From contig NC_133101.1 of NCBI RefSeq assembly GCF_022965805.1, forward strand, positions 48,688,342 through 48,752,341: a stretch of DNA of 64,000 bases, given 5' to 3'. The stretch comes from Primulina eburnea (Eukaryota > Streptophyta > Magnoliopsida > Lamiales > Gesneriaceae). This document shows positions 9,432-20,711 of this stretch, in pieces (within the stretch, counting starts at the first letter, position 1; every line of letters begins with the position of its first letter). The notes below the pieces were generated by a model that saw only the letters and a program-made list of their open reading frames with translations, was not told where the DNA came from and searched no databases. Made by a program: the position numbers and the translations under genes.

Positions 9432-12400
9432 ATGTCGGGGAACGGAATCCATCCCTATCACCCGCAATGGCCGCCTGCCGCGGCCCCTCCGACTGCCACC
9501 GCCACCGCGCCGTCTCCGCATCCGCATTCTCATTCTATTTCTATGGATAACCCTGCCGCCCGCCTCTCCTCTGATGAGGTAAACCTGTTGCTCTCATATG
9601 AGTAATGTTTGTATCCATTATTTTTCTTTCCTATCACTTGTTGGATAGGGAAATTAATTTTAGTGATGATTGGAGAGTGATGGGGTGCAATTTATTTTCT
9701 AGGGTTTTAGGCTTTGATACTAGGGCTTCTTCGAATCATTATCATTTCTTTTTTTTTTTCCTAATTCCATATTGAAGTCCATGAGTTGTGTTATTTAATA
9801 TTTTTATTTTGCTGCTGCGAAGGTGCGAACGATATTTATCACGGGTTTGCCTGAAGATGTTAAGGAGAGAGAGCTTCAGAACTTACTGAGGTGGCTGCCG
9901 GGATACGAGGCCTCGCAGGTGAATTTTAAGGGGGAGCATCCTATGGGTTTTGCACTTTTTGCAACTCCTCAACATGCTATTGCTGCTAGGGATGCACTTC
10001 AGGTCATTCGATTAGTTTTCGGTTATTTTATCTTCTGGTTTAGTTTTTATTTGTTTCATCTTTTCATTGATCCGTTTAATGTCACATTTTAATTTTGTGT
10101 TGTGAGGATATAGGATATGGTTTTTGATATGGACACGAAGTCTGTGTTGCACACTGAGATGGCTAAGAAGAATCTTTTTGTGAAAAGGGGTGAGCTTTTA
10201 TCTATTCTTAACTGTCCATTGAATCTTTTCTTTTTTTGTTATGTTTGTACGAATATTTCAAATACCTGAGAGCGTGATTTTTTTTCTATGGAATGTTTGA
10301 TTATCCTACTCTCTTGGAGGTATTGATTACACTATCCGGTAGGAGAAGTACGAGACATCAAGATTTTCTAGCTTTAGCTACTTGTATATTTGATAGATGA
10401 TAATTGGGTTAGGATTTAAACTATAACCAATTGCATATAATTCTTTTCCAATAATGAATTTATGAGACCAATTTTTACTGCAAGTCATTTTATTTTTTAT
10501 TTTTTGCTATTTTATTTTCTAACCCTTTTCCCTGTGCAGGGATAGTTGCTGATTCTAGTGTTTATGACCAAAGCAAACGTATGAGAACTGGTGGTGATTA
10601 TACACATACTGTCTTTGCAAGTCCATCTCCTTTTCACCCTCCCCCAGCAGCTGTTTGGGGACCACATGGGTATGTTGGTTTTAAAACATTATGTTTAAAA
10701 GTTGGGTTAAAATTTCCTTGGAAGCCGGAGCTGTAGGCTGAAAATCGCAATTATGGAACTGAGGTTGTGAAGTGATGTTGACAAGGTTTCAAAAATCACT
10801 AGCCCAGCGCCTAGCGCCTAGGCGGGGACCAGGCGCCATTAATCGGATTCTACGGTAGCTAAGCTAATGCAAGCACATGATCAACAATAGCTAAGCTAAT
10901 GCAAGCATAATGAAAAGAGCACACTGCTCTATAGGTCAGCTAATGAAGAAATATATATACACTTCATCATTCACCCACAAAAGCTAGTACCAGTTCTCTA
11001 ATGAATCTATAATCGGTTTCCATTTAGTATGAAAGGAAGAAAACAGAAGCAAAGTTCTTAAAGATGTTTGAATGACATTGTGCTGAATACAAATACATGT
11101 TAAAATATCTCTCAATCAATGTGCCTTTACCATCTACACTTTAGGAAAAATACACGAAAGAATCATCATCAACAATTTAGCTAAAGAATCATCATCAGCA
11201 CTTCATCAGGAAAAATACACGAAAGAATCATCATCATCAGGAAAAATACACGAAAGAATCATCAACAGCAAGATGATGTTGAGTTCTTGAATCCAGAATT
11301 AGACAAATCACAAAATAAGCCAGCAATGTTTTATCAAGAATTTCGACTAAGAAGCAACTCATTTGTCTGTTAAAGAACAAACACCTTGATGCAATGTTGG
11401 AACAATAATCAGGGAGAAAAACATATGCAAGAAAGTAAGAAGAAAGAATAACTTGAGCCTCTGGAACGAGATGGTGCCTCTGGAAAATAACCAGAAAGAA
11501 AGAAACGCAGCCTGGAACGAGGAGTGCCTCTGGAAAATAACGAGATGGTGCCTCTGGAATGAGGAGTGCAATGAAATAGAAACCAAATAACGAGAAAGAG
11601 AGAAACACAGCAGCCCAGAAAGAAAAGCAGCAGACCTAATGGGCCAAAATTTTATTTTTTTAAATGGGTTTCTTAGCGGATCATTAAATTTAGAAGTCCA
11701 ATTTTTTTTTAAAAAAAGCAGGCCCAACTAGGCGCCCAGCCTCCGCCTAGGTGCGCCCAGGTCCGCCTAGGGCCTGGGCTGGCCGCCTAGCCCCTTATCG
11801 GTGCGGCTGACCTCCGCCTACCGCCTAGGCGGCCGCCTAGGGCGCAATTTAGAACACTGGATGTTGATGGAAACGTTTCCCTTATTAATAACATGATTTC
11901 CTGGCTTAGGTATATGGCTCCAGCTCCTCCACCTTATGATCCATATGCAGGTTATGCTGTTCCTCCCGTGCCTATGCCTGCGCCAGTTCCTGTACCTACA
12001 GCAAGCAGTTATCTACCTGTTCAGGTAATGCCACTTTTCAATTTTTAATTAATATTTAATTTTCTGATTTATGCTTATTGCTCTGAGCTTGTTTAACTAT
12101 CCACCGGTGTTCGAAAATTCGGCCTAGGAGCTGGCCTACCGCACTGAAAAACTGCTAGTCGGCCAGTCTAGGCGGCAAGGACACCTAGAGGGCCCTAGAC
12201 ACTGACTAATCGGCCTATGCGTCCTAGGCTCTATGGACTATTTGGGTTTTTAGGCTTTTTTGTGCTTTTTTTAAAAAATCTTTTTGGGATTTTAATTTAT
12301 TTAACGGTAATATATGATGAATTTGGCAGTAATGCCAGTAATTTTTGTTGTTGTGGAGGGTTGGATGTACATACCAAAAAGTAGGATTTCCAGAATAGGA

Positions 12401-13709
12401 TCATTTTGGTTATCAAACTAATTTTAATTGACGAAATTATTCCAAGCAAAACGCTTGATGATTGAATGATTGTCAATTATCTCATGCTACTTTTGTTCAG
12501 ATGACTGAAACTTGTCATTTTCTTGCAAACATAGGACAGTTGACTTTGTGACAACTCACCGCAGGCTTGTATTAGTAGCCTGTGTATTTTAATATTTTAG
12601 GAAAGGGTCAGATTGCTATTAATATATTTGGTTCTTTCCGGTAGGTGATCTGGTGAGTTTGTTAGCCTTTGTCGAGTTGCTGATTGTTAGCACATTTGAC
12701 AGATTGATGCTTTGCTCAGTCTCTTTTCGGTACCGGAAAGCATGGCACTTATCACTTCTAGAAAGTTGCCTCTATTTTCATGTAATAGTTTGTATATTTT
12801 CTGTAGAATACCAAAGACAATCCTCCTTGCAATACTCTATTCATTGGAAATCTTGGTGAGAATATTAATGAAGACGAGTTGAGGGGCCTCTTCTGCGCGT
12901 AAGTTTTTACTTCAATTGCTTAGTCGTGGAGCTTCATATATTTGATCAACTGCTTCCATGTACCTCTTCATATATGCAGGCAACCAGGCTTCAAGCAGAT
13001 GAAAATAATAAGACAGGAAAGGCACACTGTTTGTTTCATTGAATTTGAGGTGAGATTTGTGCTTTGTTAATTTGCTTGATGCTTCTCGGGCCCTAATTTT
13101 TCCGTCGTGATTTGATTGCTTTTCTCAATACTGCCAAATGAAGTTTTGTTGCTTCACGCAGGATGTGAACAGTGCTGCTCATGTGCACCACAGTTTTCAG
13201 GGAGCTGTAATACCAAGTTCTGGTTCTGTTGGCATGCGCATTCAATATCCTTATGTCTTAGGTGGATTTTTTTATGTTGAACTCTTGAAAATTTTGATGT
13301 GTTTTGAAGGCAATCCTAGAGATTTGACATTGACCTTTTGTTGCTTAGTTCTATTTTCCATTTTCAAGAATGGATTTCGCAGAAGGCACTTCGTGTCATT
13401 GTTTAACTAGCTATCATTATTTTTGGGAGTTTGCCTCCCAGCCTTAGTCTCTTGCCTCTCTTTACCCAGTTAGATGACTACCGCTTTATTTGTTTCCAAC
13501 CACATACTCAGTGAACAGAGAATGAAAACAGAGATGACTTGGAATTAAGGAAGAATATTTTGTTGCGTTCTCTGCTGTTTTATTTTATTGTTTTATCTTG
13601 ACCTCAAGAAACATATTCGAAGAATCCATTTGGGAAGAGGAAGGATTCCATCAACCCAGGTAGTGGCCCAAGCGTGAATGGAGTGCAGCAATTACTTACA
13701 TACCAGTAG
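9432..13709 (+). CDS. Two-RRM RNA-binding protein (Arabidopsis At3g21215-like; scw1/RBPMS-type), nine exons
   Basis: Exons: 9432-9578, 9823-10002, 10114-10189, 10540-10669, 11910-12024, 12807-12898, 12980-13049, 13162-13244, 13613-13709. Together they give 990 nt, 329 residues and TAG at 13707-13709. Phases agree at every junction. The protein starts with a Pro/Ala/His-rich tail. RRM1 begins near residue 50 (RNP2 IFITGL, RNP1 PMGFALFA). A Pro/Tyr-rich linker follows (about 170-215), then RRM2 near 224-295 (RNP2 LFIGNL, RNP1 HTVCFIEF), and a basic NPFGKRKD tail. It should bind RNA; the particular targets are not readable from sequence. Introns 1-7 are GT-AG. Intron 8 is AT-AC. Intron 4 carries a hAT-like insertion. 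Homology is from memory of the family. Exon boundaries are inferred from frame and family similarity, without transcript data. The ATG is the first in a GC-rich exon and gives the expected N-terminus. Confidence 0.9.
10782..11859. mobile_element. Non-autonomous hAT-like element in intron 4
   Basis: The 1078-bp element is flanked by an exact 8-bp duplication GATGTTGA (10774-10781 and 11860-11867). It begins CAAGGTTTCAAAAATC and ends with the complement of CAGTGTTCTAAATTGC, an imperfect terminal inverted repeat of hAT type. Both ends carry GC-rich CCTAGGCGG/CCGCCTAGG arrays. The interior has short local repeats (GAATCATCATCA; GTGCCTCTGGAA). No transposase is visible; the minus-strand frames at 11237-11727 are not recognised. 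It enlarges intron 4 without touching the splice sites. Confidence 0.88.
12105..12290. mobile_element. Fragment related to the intron-4 hAT-like element, in intron 5
   Basis: CGGTGTTCGAAAATTCGGCCTAGG at the left resembles the CAGTGTTCTAAATTGCG terminus of the element at 10782-11859, followed by degenerate CCTAGG/GGCGGC words. The far end and a target duplication could not be identified, so limits are approximate. Confidence 0.5.
13245..13612 (+). other. U12-type AT-AC intron (intron 8 of the RRM gene)
   Basis: The intron starts ATATCCTTAT, matching the highly conserved U12 donor ATATCCTT, and ends GAAAC. A branch-site-like TATCTTGAC lies at 13595-13603, about ten bases before the terminal AC, matching 7 of 9 positions of TTCCTTRAC. 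Excising 13245-13612 joins CA to A and restores the family reading IQYSKNPFGKRKD. No GT-AG alternative preserving this frame was found. Confidence 0.87.
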
Positions 13710-15263
13710 CTGGAAGGAATGTATTCTGTTCTCTATGCTCTACATGATAGGATGCATCATGCGGCTGTTGCATGCATCGATTCATCATCAAAGTCATATC
13801 ATTGTCATCTATATGATTATATGAATCCACACAGTGGCAAACATATTTGTTGGTGTGTTTACTAGACATTAAGACATGCATTCGAGGCTATGCCATATTG
13901 AGTGATTTTGAACTTAATCGTGGTCAGTTATATGGTTACATGTTATAAGCTGACATGGTTGTGTATTAGCTGCGCTTTTCTTCACATATCAGGAAAATGA
14001 TTCCTCGACACATATTTGTGCCCCTGGAAGTAAGAAGCATTATCTCTAGAACCATCCATTACGCTTAACATATTGAAGATCAAAATTTCCTGCACTCATA
14101 GCATCTCATCCTAGGAAAATGAGGGTTTCATCTCATGACATTTTATAATTTATTATATGGAACACCTAGGTATCTTTATCATCAGGATTTCAACCATATC
14201 TATCATTCATCACTAGGCATCATTTTAGTAATCATAATTCCTTTTTCCTCCCTGTAGAATAAGCTAATTAAAATGAGACATGAAACATCCAGGAATCGAA
14301 CCGTAACTTAGTGCAGGGTCTTGGAAAATTTATCATGTTACGCAGGTTTCGAGGATGTTCAAGACGAGGATTTGCTGAGCAAACTATGACCCTGCCTGTA
14401 TTTGGTATCGCGTAATAAAATACTTCTTGATGGTATGTTGGTATCCCTCCAGTTGATCCCAATGTAGTTTTGTTGATATTCTTTTTAGCGCATTACAATA
14501 GATATAAATATGACTTAATTTGTTGTATTGATTCTAAAATATTCAGTGTCCAATCCTACCACCCAATTTATATGTGATACCTTATCCTGAGAAATCATAT
14601 GTTGGTGTCTATCGAATTATCATAATTCTTTTTGTCAACACCTTAAGTCGTGCTATATCTCAGACTAATCTTAGTCGTGTTAGGTTCGGACCCATAATGG
14701 GGAAGATTCCGCAAGAATAGAATCCCAGACATGGATAGTGGAAAATAAATAGTATTGGAATTATTTCTTGTATTTGTAATTCTTACTTGTCTCTCTTTTT
14801 TATCATAACGCAAATTGAAATTTGTTGAATCGAATATATAACTATGCTTTCTTCCAAGTCTGGAGTAACATCAAGTTGATATTAGCTGCGGACAAAAGTA
14901 AAATTCATTATTTTTTCCTTATTTTCCGATGCATAATGAAATGAATGATCACGGCTAGAGAACATCTGAGTACAAATTTAATTTGTATATTTAGTTAACT
15001 GAGATTGAGATTGACGTACTTCACAAATATGTGTGTTATAGTTGTTTATGGGTGTCACCCCATATATGCAATAAAAGTCGAGAGGAAAGCAGGATGAAGT
15101 GATCGAGATACTGAATAAGTTTTTTTTTTTTTTAAAGATTTGTGGTTTTGTATTTCAGATAAAGTTATCCCAACTACTCTATTTTATTTCTGAAAGTACA
15201 TTTTACACCACCTAAAGTAGTTATTACTAGCGTTCTGTTACACGTGATGTGTGTGTATATGTT

Positions 15264-15264
<1 letters not shown>
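13710..15264. other. 3' flank of the RRM gene, no further gene seen
   Basis: The first few hundred bases probably contain the 3' UTR; no polyadenylation site can be fixed by eye. No supported coding region or element terminus was found. The GGAATCGAACCG stretch near 14291 resembles a reversed tRNA T-loop but has no supporting cloverleaf. Confidence 0.5.

Positions 15265-15310
<46 letters not shown>
15265..15310. repeat. (TA)n microsatellite
   Basis: An almost pure TA run of about 46 bases, followed by a GTATGTATTTATGTAG tail. It is a simple-sequence repeat of no known function here. Confidence 0.97.
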
Positions 15311-15318
<8 letters not shown>

Positions 15319-15651
15319 TTATGTAGGTATTTGTGTTCAATGATTTTTATTATTTTTAAATTTACGGTTTTTATAATATAATTTTTTTATGTGCGAGTTA
15401 TATGATTTTAAAAATTCGGATTCCTAAATAGTAGTTAAAAAATCAGTGATTTTAAACCGTTAATGACTTTAACAGTGGGGGTTCATTCGATTTGACTGAT
15501 TTTATTTTTGAACATATCGAAGTGGTCGAATTATCTATAGTAACCGAATAAATGGAACCGACCTAAACTAAAGTTTTAATTTAAAAAAATTGAAAATTTG
15601 GACATTACAAAGAGAAAAAACTGTCTTGATATGTAACCGTGAATCATTATC

Positions 15652-17517
15652 GTGAAAGTTTCATTTACCATAGTAATATGGTCGAAATATGACAATTCTA
15701 TGGAAGCAATCAACGGTAGTTCGATAATTCGTCAGTGTGTTTGCACAGAAAAATTGTGTGGGCGTGACAAGACACAAAATTGTGCCAAAGTTGTTGAAAA
15801 TTTATCTTCTATATCAAGTTATATGGATCTGGATTCGGTTGTTTGTTCTAACTCCCTCGGTAAGTCACAAAATTGAAATATTTAAATGATGAATTTGATA
15901 GAAATTGCAGAATAAATTCACATACAACAACTAATTAGATTATGTTCTTATAAATCGGAATGACATTCTTACAACTAAACTAGAAAAAATGAAAAAATAT
16001 GCTGAAACTAAAGACATTAAGTTAATGATCAGCCGAATTAAAATGAACTAAAATTAATGAAATTTGCAGAAGTTTTTTGCTGTAATTTTGAGTTGAATGC
16101 CGATGAAATTATCAAGAGAGATCCTTCTTATGATTCTTTCAGTTTTTTCGCCTCTTCTGAGAATTTTGGCTCACTTCCACAATCATCGGTCGTGGATAGT
16201 GAGTCAACTTCCTCCAGCATGCGTGCAGTCATCTTCTCAAACCGATTGAATTTCTTATAGGCTTTGTCTTCTAGTGGACTTTTTGGAGAATTTATGTCAC
16301 CTCCTTGGGCCCGATTAAGTTTTAATAGAGTGCCCAAATATACAAATTCTTACTTTCTCTCATAAAAACATAAGCGTATAACATTTTGACTCCATGACCT
16401 TTGATTTAATATCTTTTTCTTCATTCAAGCTACCAAGAGCCCATGTCTCACAATCTTTCAATCCCTTAAGCTTATATCTACGGACCAAAGTCCTCACCTA
16501 TCCTTTAAGACCAACCCTTCACGGAATCTTGTGACTTCTAAACCCATGCCATGAGATCATGTTTCATCATCACAAAACGAAGGTTACGCTTACTTTATCC
16601 GACTCCCAATAGCCACCAAACGTCTTCTCCCAAGTGCTCTACTCCTCCAGTTATTCTACAGTGTTCATCTTGTTGTTTTTTCAATCACCACCGCACACAA
16701 AACCGCCATGACACCGACCCACTTTTAAGAAAAATGTGATCTTCAAACTCCTTCATATCCAGTCTCATAATTTCAAGGAGCGGGTAGGAGTTTCACAATT
16801 CTTTGGCTTCTTCATGCTCGTACAGTCAAAAAGTTTGAGGTTTTTGTGAATGAAGTTTGTGTGTTCAATGTTTGCTTTGTGGTTTACTTTGGACCTTTGT
16901 TCATTCAATAGCTTGCTTGAGTTTCTGCTTGACTTCATTTTTCTTTGATTTGAAAATCTTTTGTACTTATTTGAGTCTGTAATCATGTTCACAAAAAACT
17001 GCCAAATATTTATTTTAAGAAAAATTCATACCTGAATATCCAATGCTTCTTTCAAGCTCTAGATGTATGCTGTCATTTCATCATTATATCCTGATAATGA
17101 TAAATTTTATCCTCAATATCTTGTTGATCTTCTATCAAACCTGTGACACAACAAATCATCCAGACATTTGCACTTGGGGAAAATATAAAAGATGAATTTG
17201 AAAGCCATTATTTTTGGCTCTTGAGACTTCAAACAAGAATATCTATTGGTTGCCTCACATCATGGTTGTAGATTTTTTTCCTCTATTTTGTTATGTTCTA
17301 TTGGTATTTGAGCATTTGTAATTTTGTTGATCACTACTCAATTAATTTATCGACTGATTCTCATTTATTTGGCAGGAATGGTAGTTGAAAAAAGCGAGAA
17401 TGTGAGAACTTCATAGGCTGATGTAGAAAAAAGAACATTAACGACCAATGAAAATGAAGAAGCTTGTTTCATAAGTGTGTTGTCACTGACTAATTTAAAG
17501 GAAAACGATCAATTTTA
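15652..17517 (+). pseudogene. Possible exon relics of an unrecognised host gene
   Basis: Three plus-strand blocks look exon-like. 15652-15861 is open and ends at a good donor (CTCG|GTAAGT). 16070-16260 is open after TTTGCAG, with an acidic Ser-rich product. 17375-17517 is open after TTGGCAG apart from one TAG near 17418. The peptides are Ser/Asn/Cys-containing and match no family I know. Base composition is only slightly less AT-rich than the flank. A decayed gene or chance open frames are both possible. The opposite frame at 16128-16337 competes with the middle block. Confidence 0.25.
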
Positions 17518-17572
17518 GATGGAATATTTCTTAGTGGCTGAGTATATATATACTCATGCAATGACACACACA

Positions 17573-18122
17573 TACTACAAGAAAATATTAAATACAAAAC
17601 AATTAAAATTTTTGTAAAAGTTGTCCTTTTTAACAAGATTTTTTGAAAACTGTTGTCTATTTAGTTTTTTTCTTATCAAAGATAACATTTTTCCAAAATT
17701 TCTGTATATTAGTTTTTTTTTTTTAATGTCTCACATAGATTTTTGCAAAGCATTATCTATGAGAAAGTTTTTTTTTTTGTTTAAAGACAATAGTTTTCGA
17801 AAGCGTTGTCTATGAGAGTGATATTTTTGGGTCAAAACAATGGTTTTTTTTTTAAAAATTTCTCAAAGACAACGATTTTAAAAAACGTTGTCTTTGAATG
17901 TTTTTTCTTTTTTGATAAAAAAACATCTCTTTTAAAATCATTTTTTTAAACATTTATTTATATTACTGGTTTTAAAGACTAACAGTTTTCCAGAAATTGT
18001 GGTCTAAAATACTGTGTTTCAAAATATATTTATTATATATGTTTCAAATTTTTTTTACACCTACATATTATACACATACATTTACATATTGAATTTGAAA
18101 ATAATGACAAAAACCCATCTCC
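17573..18122 (+). mobile_element. CACTA (En/Spm-like) terminal remnant
   Basis: TACTACAAGAAAAT at about 17574 resembles the CACTACAAGAAAA terminus of plant CACTA elements with one end base changed. It is followed by repeated subterminal words of the AAAGACAACG.../AAACGTTGTCTTTG type, in both orientations, between 17610 and 18005. Such subterminal transposase-binding arrays are typical of the superfamily. No opposite terminus was found; Copia element 1 begins where the block stops being recognisable. Confidence 0.6.
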
Positions 18123-18365
18123 TGTTGAAGACTGATTCAAAGAAGTAAGGAGACTTGGTCTTTGATATTTTAGATTTATTATTTAGTCAATAAAAGTAGT
18201 GCCAATAAAATCTCTAGTCGTTGAGATAATTCAGTCGTGTAAACGTTGGATTGTAAGCCTATATAAAGGCATTCTCTGTTCTGAAATAAAGTGTGGAAAT
18301 AGTTTTGTTCTCAAGCTAAATATTCTTCACTATTTTTGCCATTGTTCCTCTGTGATTCATTTCCA
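18123..18365 (+). repeat. 5' LTR of Copia element 1, with TATA box and PBS beside it
   Basis: It begins TGTTGAAGACTG, and its first 62 bases recur at 22443. A TATA box TATATAAAG lies at 18260-18268. The LTR probably ends TTTCCA at 18365; the PBS-like TTGTATCAGAGCC follows at about 18374-18386, one base off the initiator tRNA-Met complement. The exact right end is inferred because the 3' LTR is cut short. Confidence 0.8.
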
Positions 18366-18414
18366 AATCCTCTTGTATCAGAGCCAGGCTCTTTTATAAC
18401 TGGGTTTCAAACTC

Positions 18415-19446
18415 ATGGCAACTAATGGCAATGTTGTAAGCATCTCTCAACCAGCCATAGCAGTATTCAAAGGAGAAAATTATGAATTCTGGAGCATTAA
18501 AATGAAAACTCTTTTCAAGTTTCAAGAGTTGTGGGAATTGGTCGAAAATGGATACCAAGATCCAGATGATGAAACAAGACTGAAAGAAAACAGAAAGAAA
18601 GATGCGAAGGCATTATTCTTTATTCAACAAGCTATCCATGAATCAATTTTTTCTAAAATTGCTGGTGCAAATACAGCAAAAGAAGCTTGGACAACATTAA
18701 AAAGTGCGTTTCAAGGTACATCGAAGGTAATTATTGTAAAACTTCAAACGGTTCGTCGGGATTTCGAAACCTTACTTATGAAAGGAGGAGAATCCGTGCA
18801 AGATTTCTTGACCAGAGTTGCTGAAATCGTCAATCAATTTAGGTCATATGGAGAAGAAATTTCTGATCAAACAATTGTAGAGAAAGTGCTTAGAAGTCCG
18901 ACTCCAAAATTTGATCATGTTGTAGCCGCAATTGAGGAATCTAAGGACTTATCAACATATTTATTTGATGAGCTAATGGGATCACTGCAATCTCATGAGG
19001 TAAGAATAAATAAATCGGTTGAAAAAAATGAAGAAAATGCCTTTCATGTAAGGGGGATAACTCAAACCAGAAATATGAGCAAAGAAATGCAACTAGTAGA
19101 GGACGTGGAAGGGGAGGATCACGTAGCAGAGATGATTATGGCAGAGGAAGAGGTGACAAAAACATCCAATGTTACTATTGCAAAAGATTTGGGCATATAA
19201 AGGCTGATTGTTGGAAACTAGATAAGCAAAATAACCTCGAACAATAAGAAGAAACTAATGTGCCATATTGTAACTACTGTAAAAAATATGGGCATGTACA
19301 GGATCAGTGTTGGCATAAAAATAGGCAAGCAAATTATGCAGAGGAGCATGAACAAGAGGCAAATTTGTTCATGGCTTATCAAGAAGATGCAAAGTCTACT
19401 AATTATATTTGGTTTTTGCATAGGGGATGCTCTAATCATATGACAT
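18415..19446 (+). pseudogene. Copia element 1 gag and protease, broken
   Basis: From the ATG at 18415 the Gag reads about 215 residues with a UBN2-type capsid domain (FWSIKMKTLF, TAKEAWTTLK). Near 19075 the frame shifts: the Arg/Gly-rich segment and the first zinc knuckle (CYYCKRFGHIKADC, CX2CX4HX4C) are in another frame, ending in TAA after 19245. A second knuckle (CNYCKKYGHVQDQC) follows at about 19269. The protease motif expected as WFLDSGCSNHMT reads WFLHRGCSNHMT, so the catalytic Asp is lost, and TGA follows at 19446-19448. No active protease could be made. Confidence 0.85.
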
Positions 19447-19618
19447 GATCAAAGGCATTATTTGAGGAGCTTGATGAATCATACAAGATAAAAGTAAGGC
19501 TCGGAGATGACAAACAAATGCAAGTGGAAGGAAAAGGTACTATAGCAGTAAATGATGACCATGGTAATATTAAGCTCCTTTTTAATGTCTATTCATTCCT
19601 GATTTAACTCAAAATCTC

Positions 19619-20711
19619 TTGAGTGTTGGGCAACTCATGGGTAATGGGTATTCTGTTCTTTTTGACAATGGCTCATGTGTGATTAGAAATAAAGAATCTA
19701 ATCAAGTCATTGTTGATGTTAAAATGATGCCAAATAAATTGTTTCCTCTTGAAGTTTCTAGTGTTGAAAATCATGTCCTTGTTGTCAAAGAAAACATCGA
19801 GTCCAGACTGTGGCACTTGCGTTATGGGCATTTGAATATTAAAGGTTTGAAATTGCTGAGTCAGAAAGAAATGGTTTCCGGGCTGCCTAACATCGAGTCT
19901 TTAGATTTATGTGAAGGGTGTGTGTATGGGAAGCAATACAAGAGATCGTTTCCTATTGGAAAATCTAGAAGAGCAAAAAATCGTTTGGAGCTTGTTCATG
20001 TTGATTTGTGTGGTCCTATTCAAACTGAGTCATTTGGAGGAAGCAAATATTTTTTGTTATTCACCGATGATTACAGTCGCACGAGTTGGGTTTATTTTCT
20101 GAAATTCAAGTCAGAAACATTTGAATCATTTAAAAAATTCAAGGCACTTGTTGAGAAGCAAAGTGATGGAAACATAAAGACACTTCGCACTGATAGAGGA
20201 GGTGAATTCTTATCTAACAATTTTATTCAGTTTTGTGTAAGAGCAGGGGCTGCACAGAGAGTTGACTGCTCCATATACACCCGAACAAAATGGCATAGCT
20301 GAACGGAAAAATAGAACGGTGGTTGAAATGGCAAGGAGCATGCTTAAGGCAAAAGAATTTCCAAATAAATATTGGGCCGAAGCTGTTGCTACATCAGCTT
20401 ATTTACTAAATTTATCACCGACCAAGGCTGTTTTAAATCAAACACCATATGAAGCTTGGAGTGGTAAGAAACCTTCAGTAAGTCATTTAAAAATATTTGG
20501 TTGTATTGTGTATACTTTGATTGATTCACATAATCGTAGCAAACTTGATGATAAATCAACAAAATGCATTTTTGTTGGTTATTGTACACAATCTAAAGCA
20601 TATAGGCTGTATGAACCTGTCATTGGCAAAGTGATTAATTGCAAAAATGTCATATTCAATGAAGATGCAAATTGGAAATGGCAAGAAGAAATCTGGAGGT
20701 GCTCATATTGA
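19619..20711 (+). pseudogene. Copia element 1 integrase, frameshifted
   Basis: The zinc-binding His/Cys region (WHLRYGH ... CEGC) is followed by the catalytic core: first Asp in HVDLCGP, second in RTDRGGEF, and Glu in NGIAERKN. The last lies in a different frame because of a shift near 20260. The C-terminal part contains the usual Copia words YAWSG-like YEAWSGKKP and KCIFVGYC. Integrase joins element DNA to the chromosome. The frameshift falls between the second Asp and the Glu, so this copy is inactive. Confidence 0.87.

Noticed and set aside
14268..14462. Possible tRNA or small minus-strand gene around GGAATCGAACCG
   Set aside because: No acceptor, D or anticodon stems can be paired, and the protein frame has no recognisable features.
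16128..16337. Minus-strand 69-residue frame with a protein-like Glu/Lys-rich composition
   Set aside because: No splice or start support and no known family; it overlaps an equally weak plus-strand block, so neither was called as a gene on its own.
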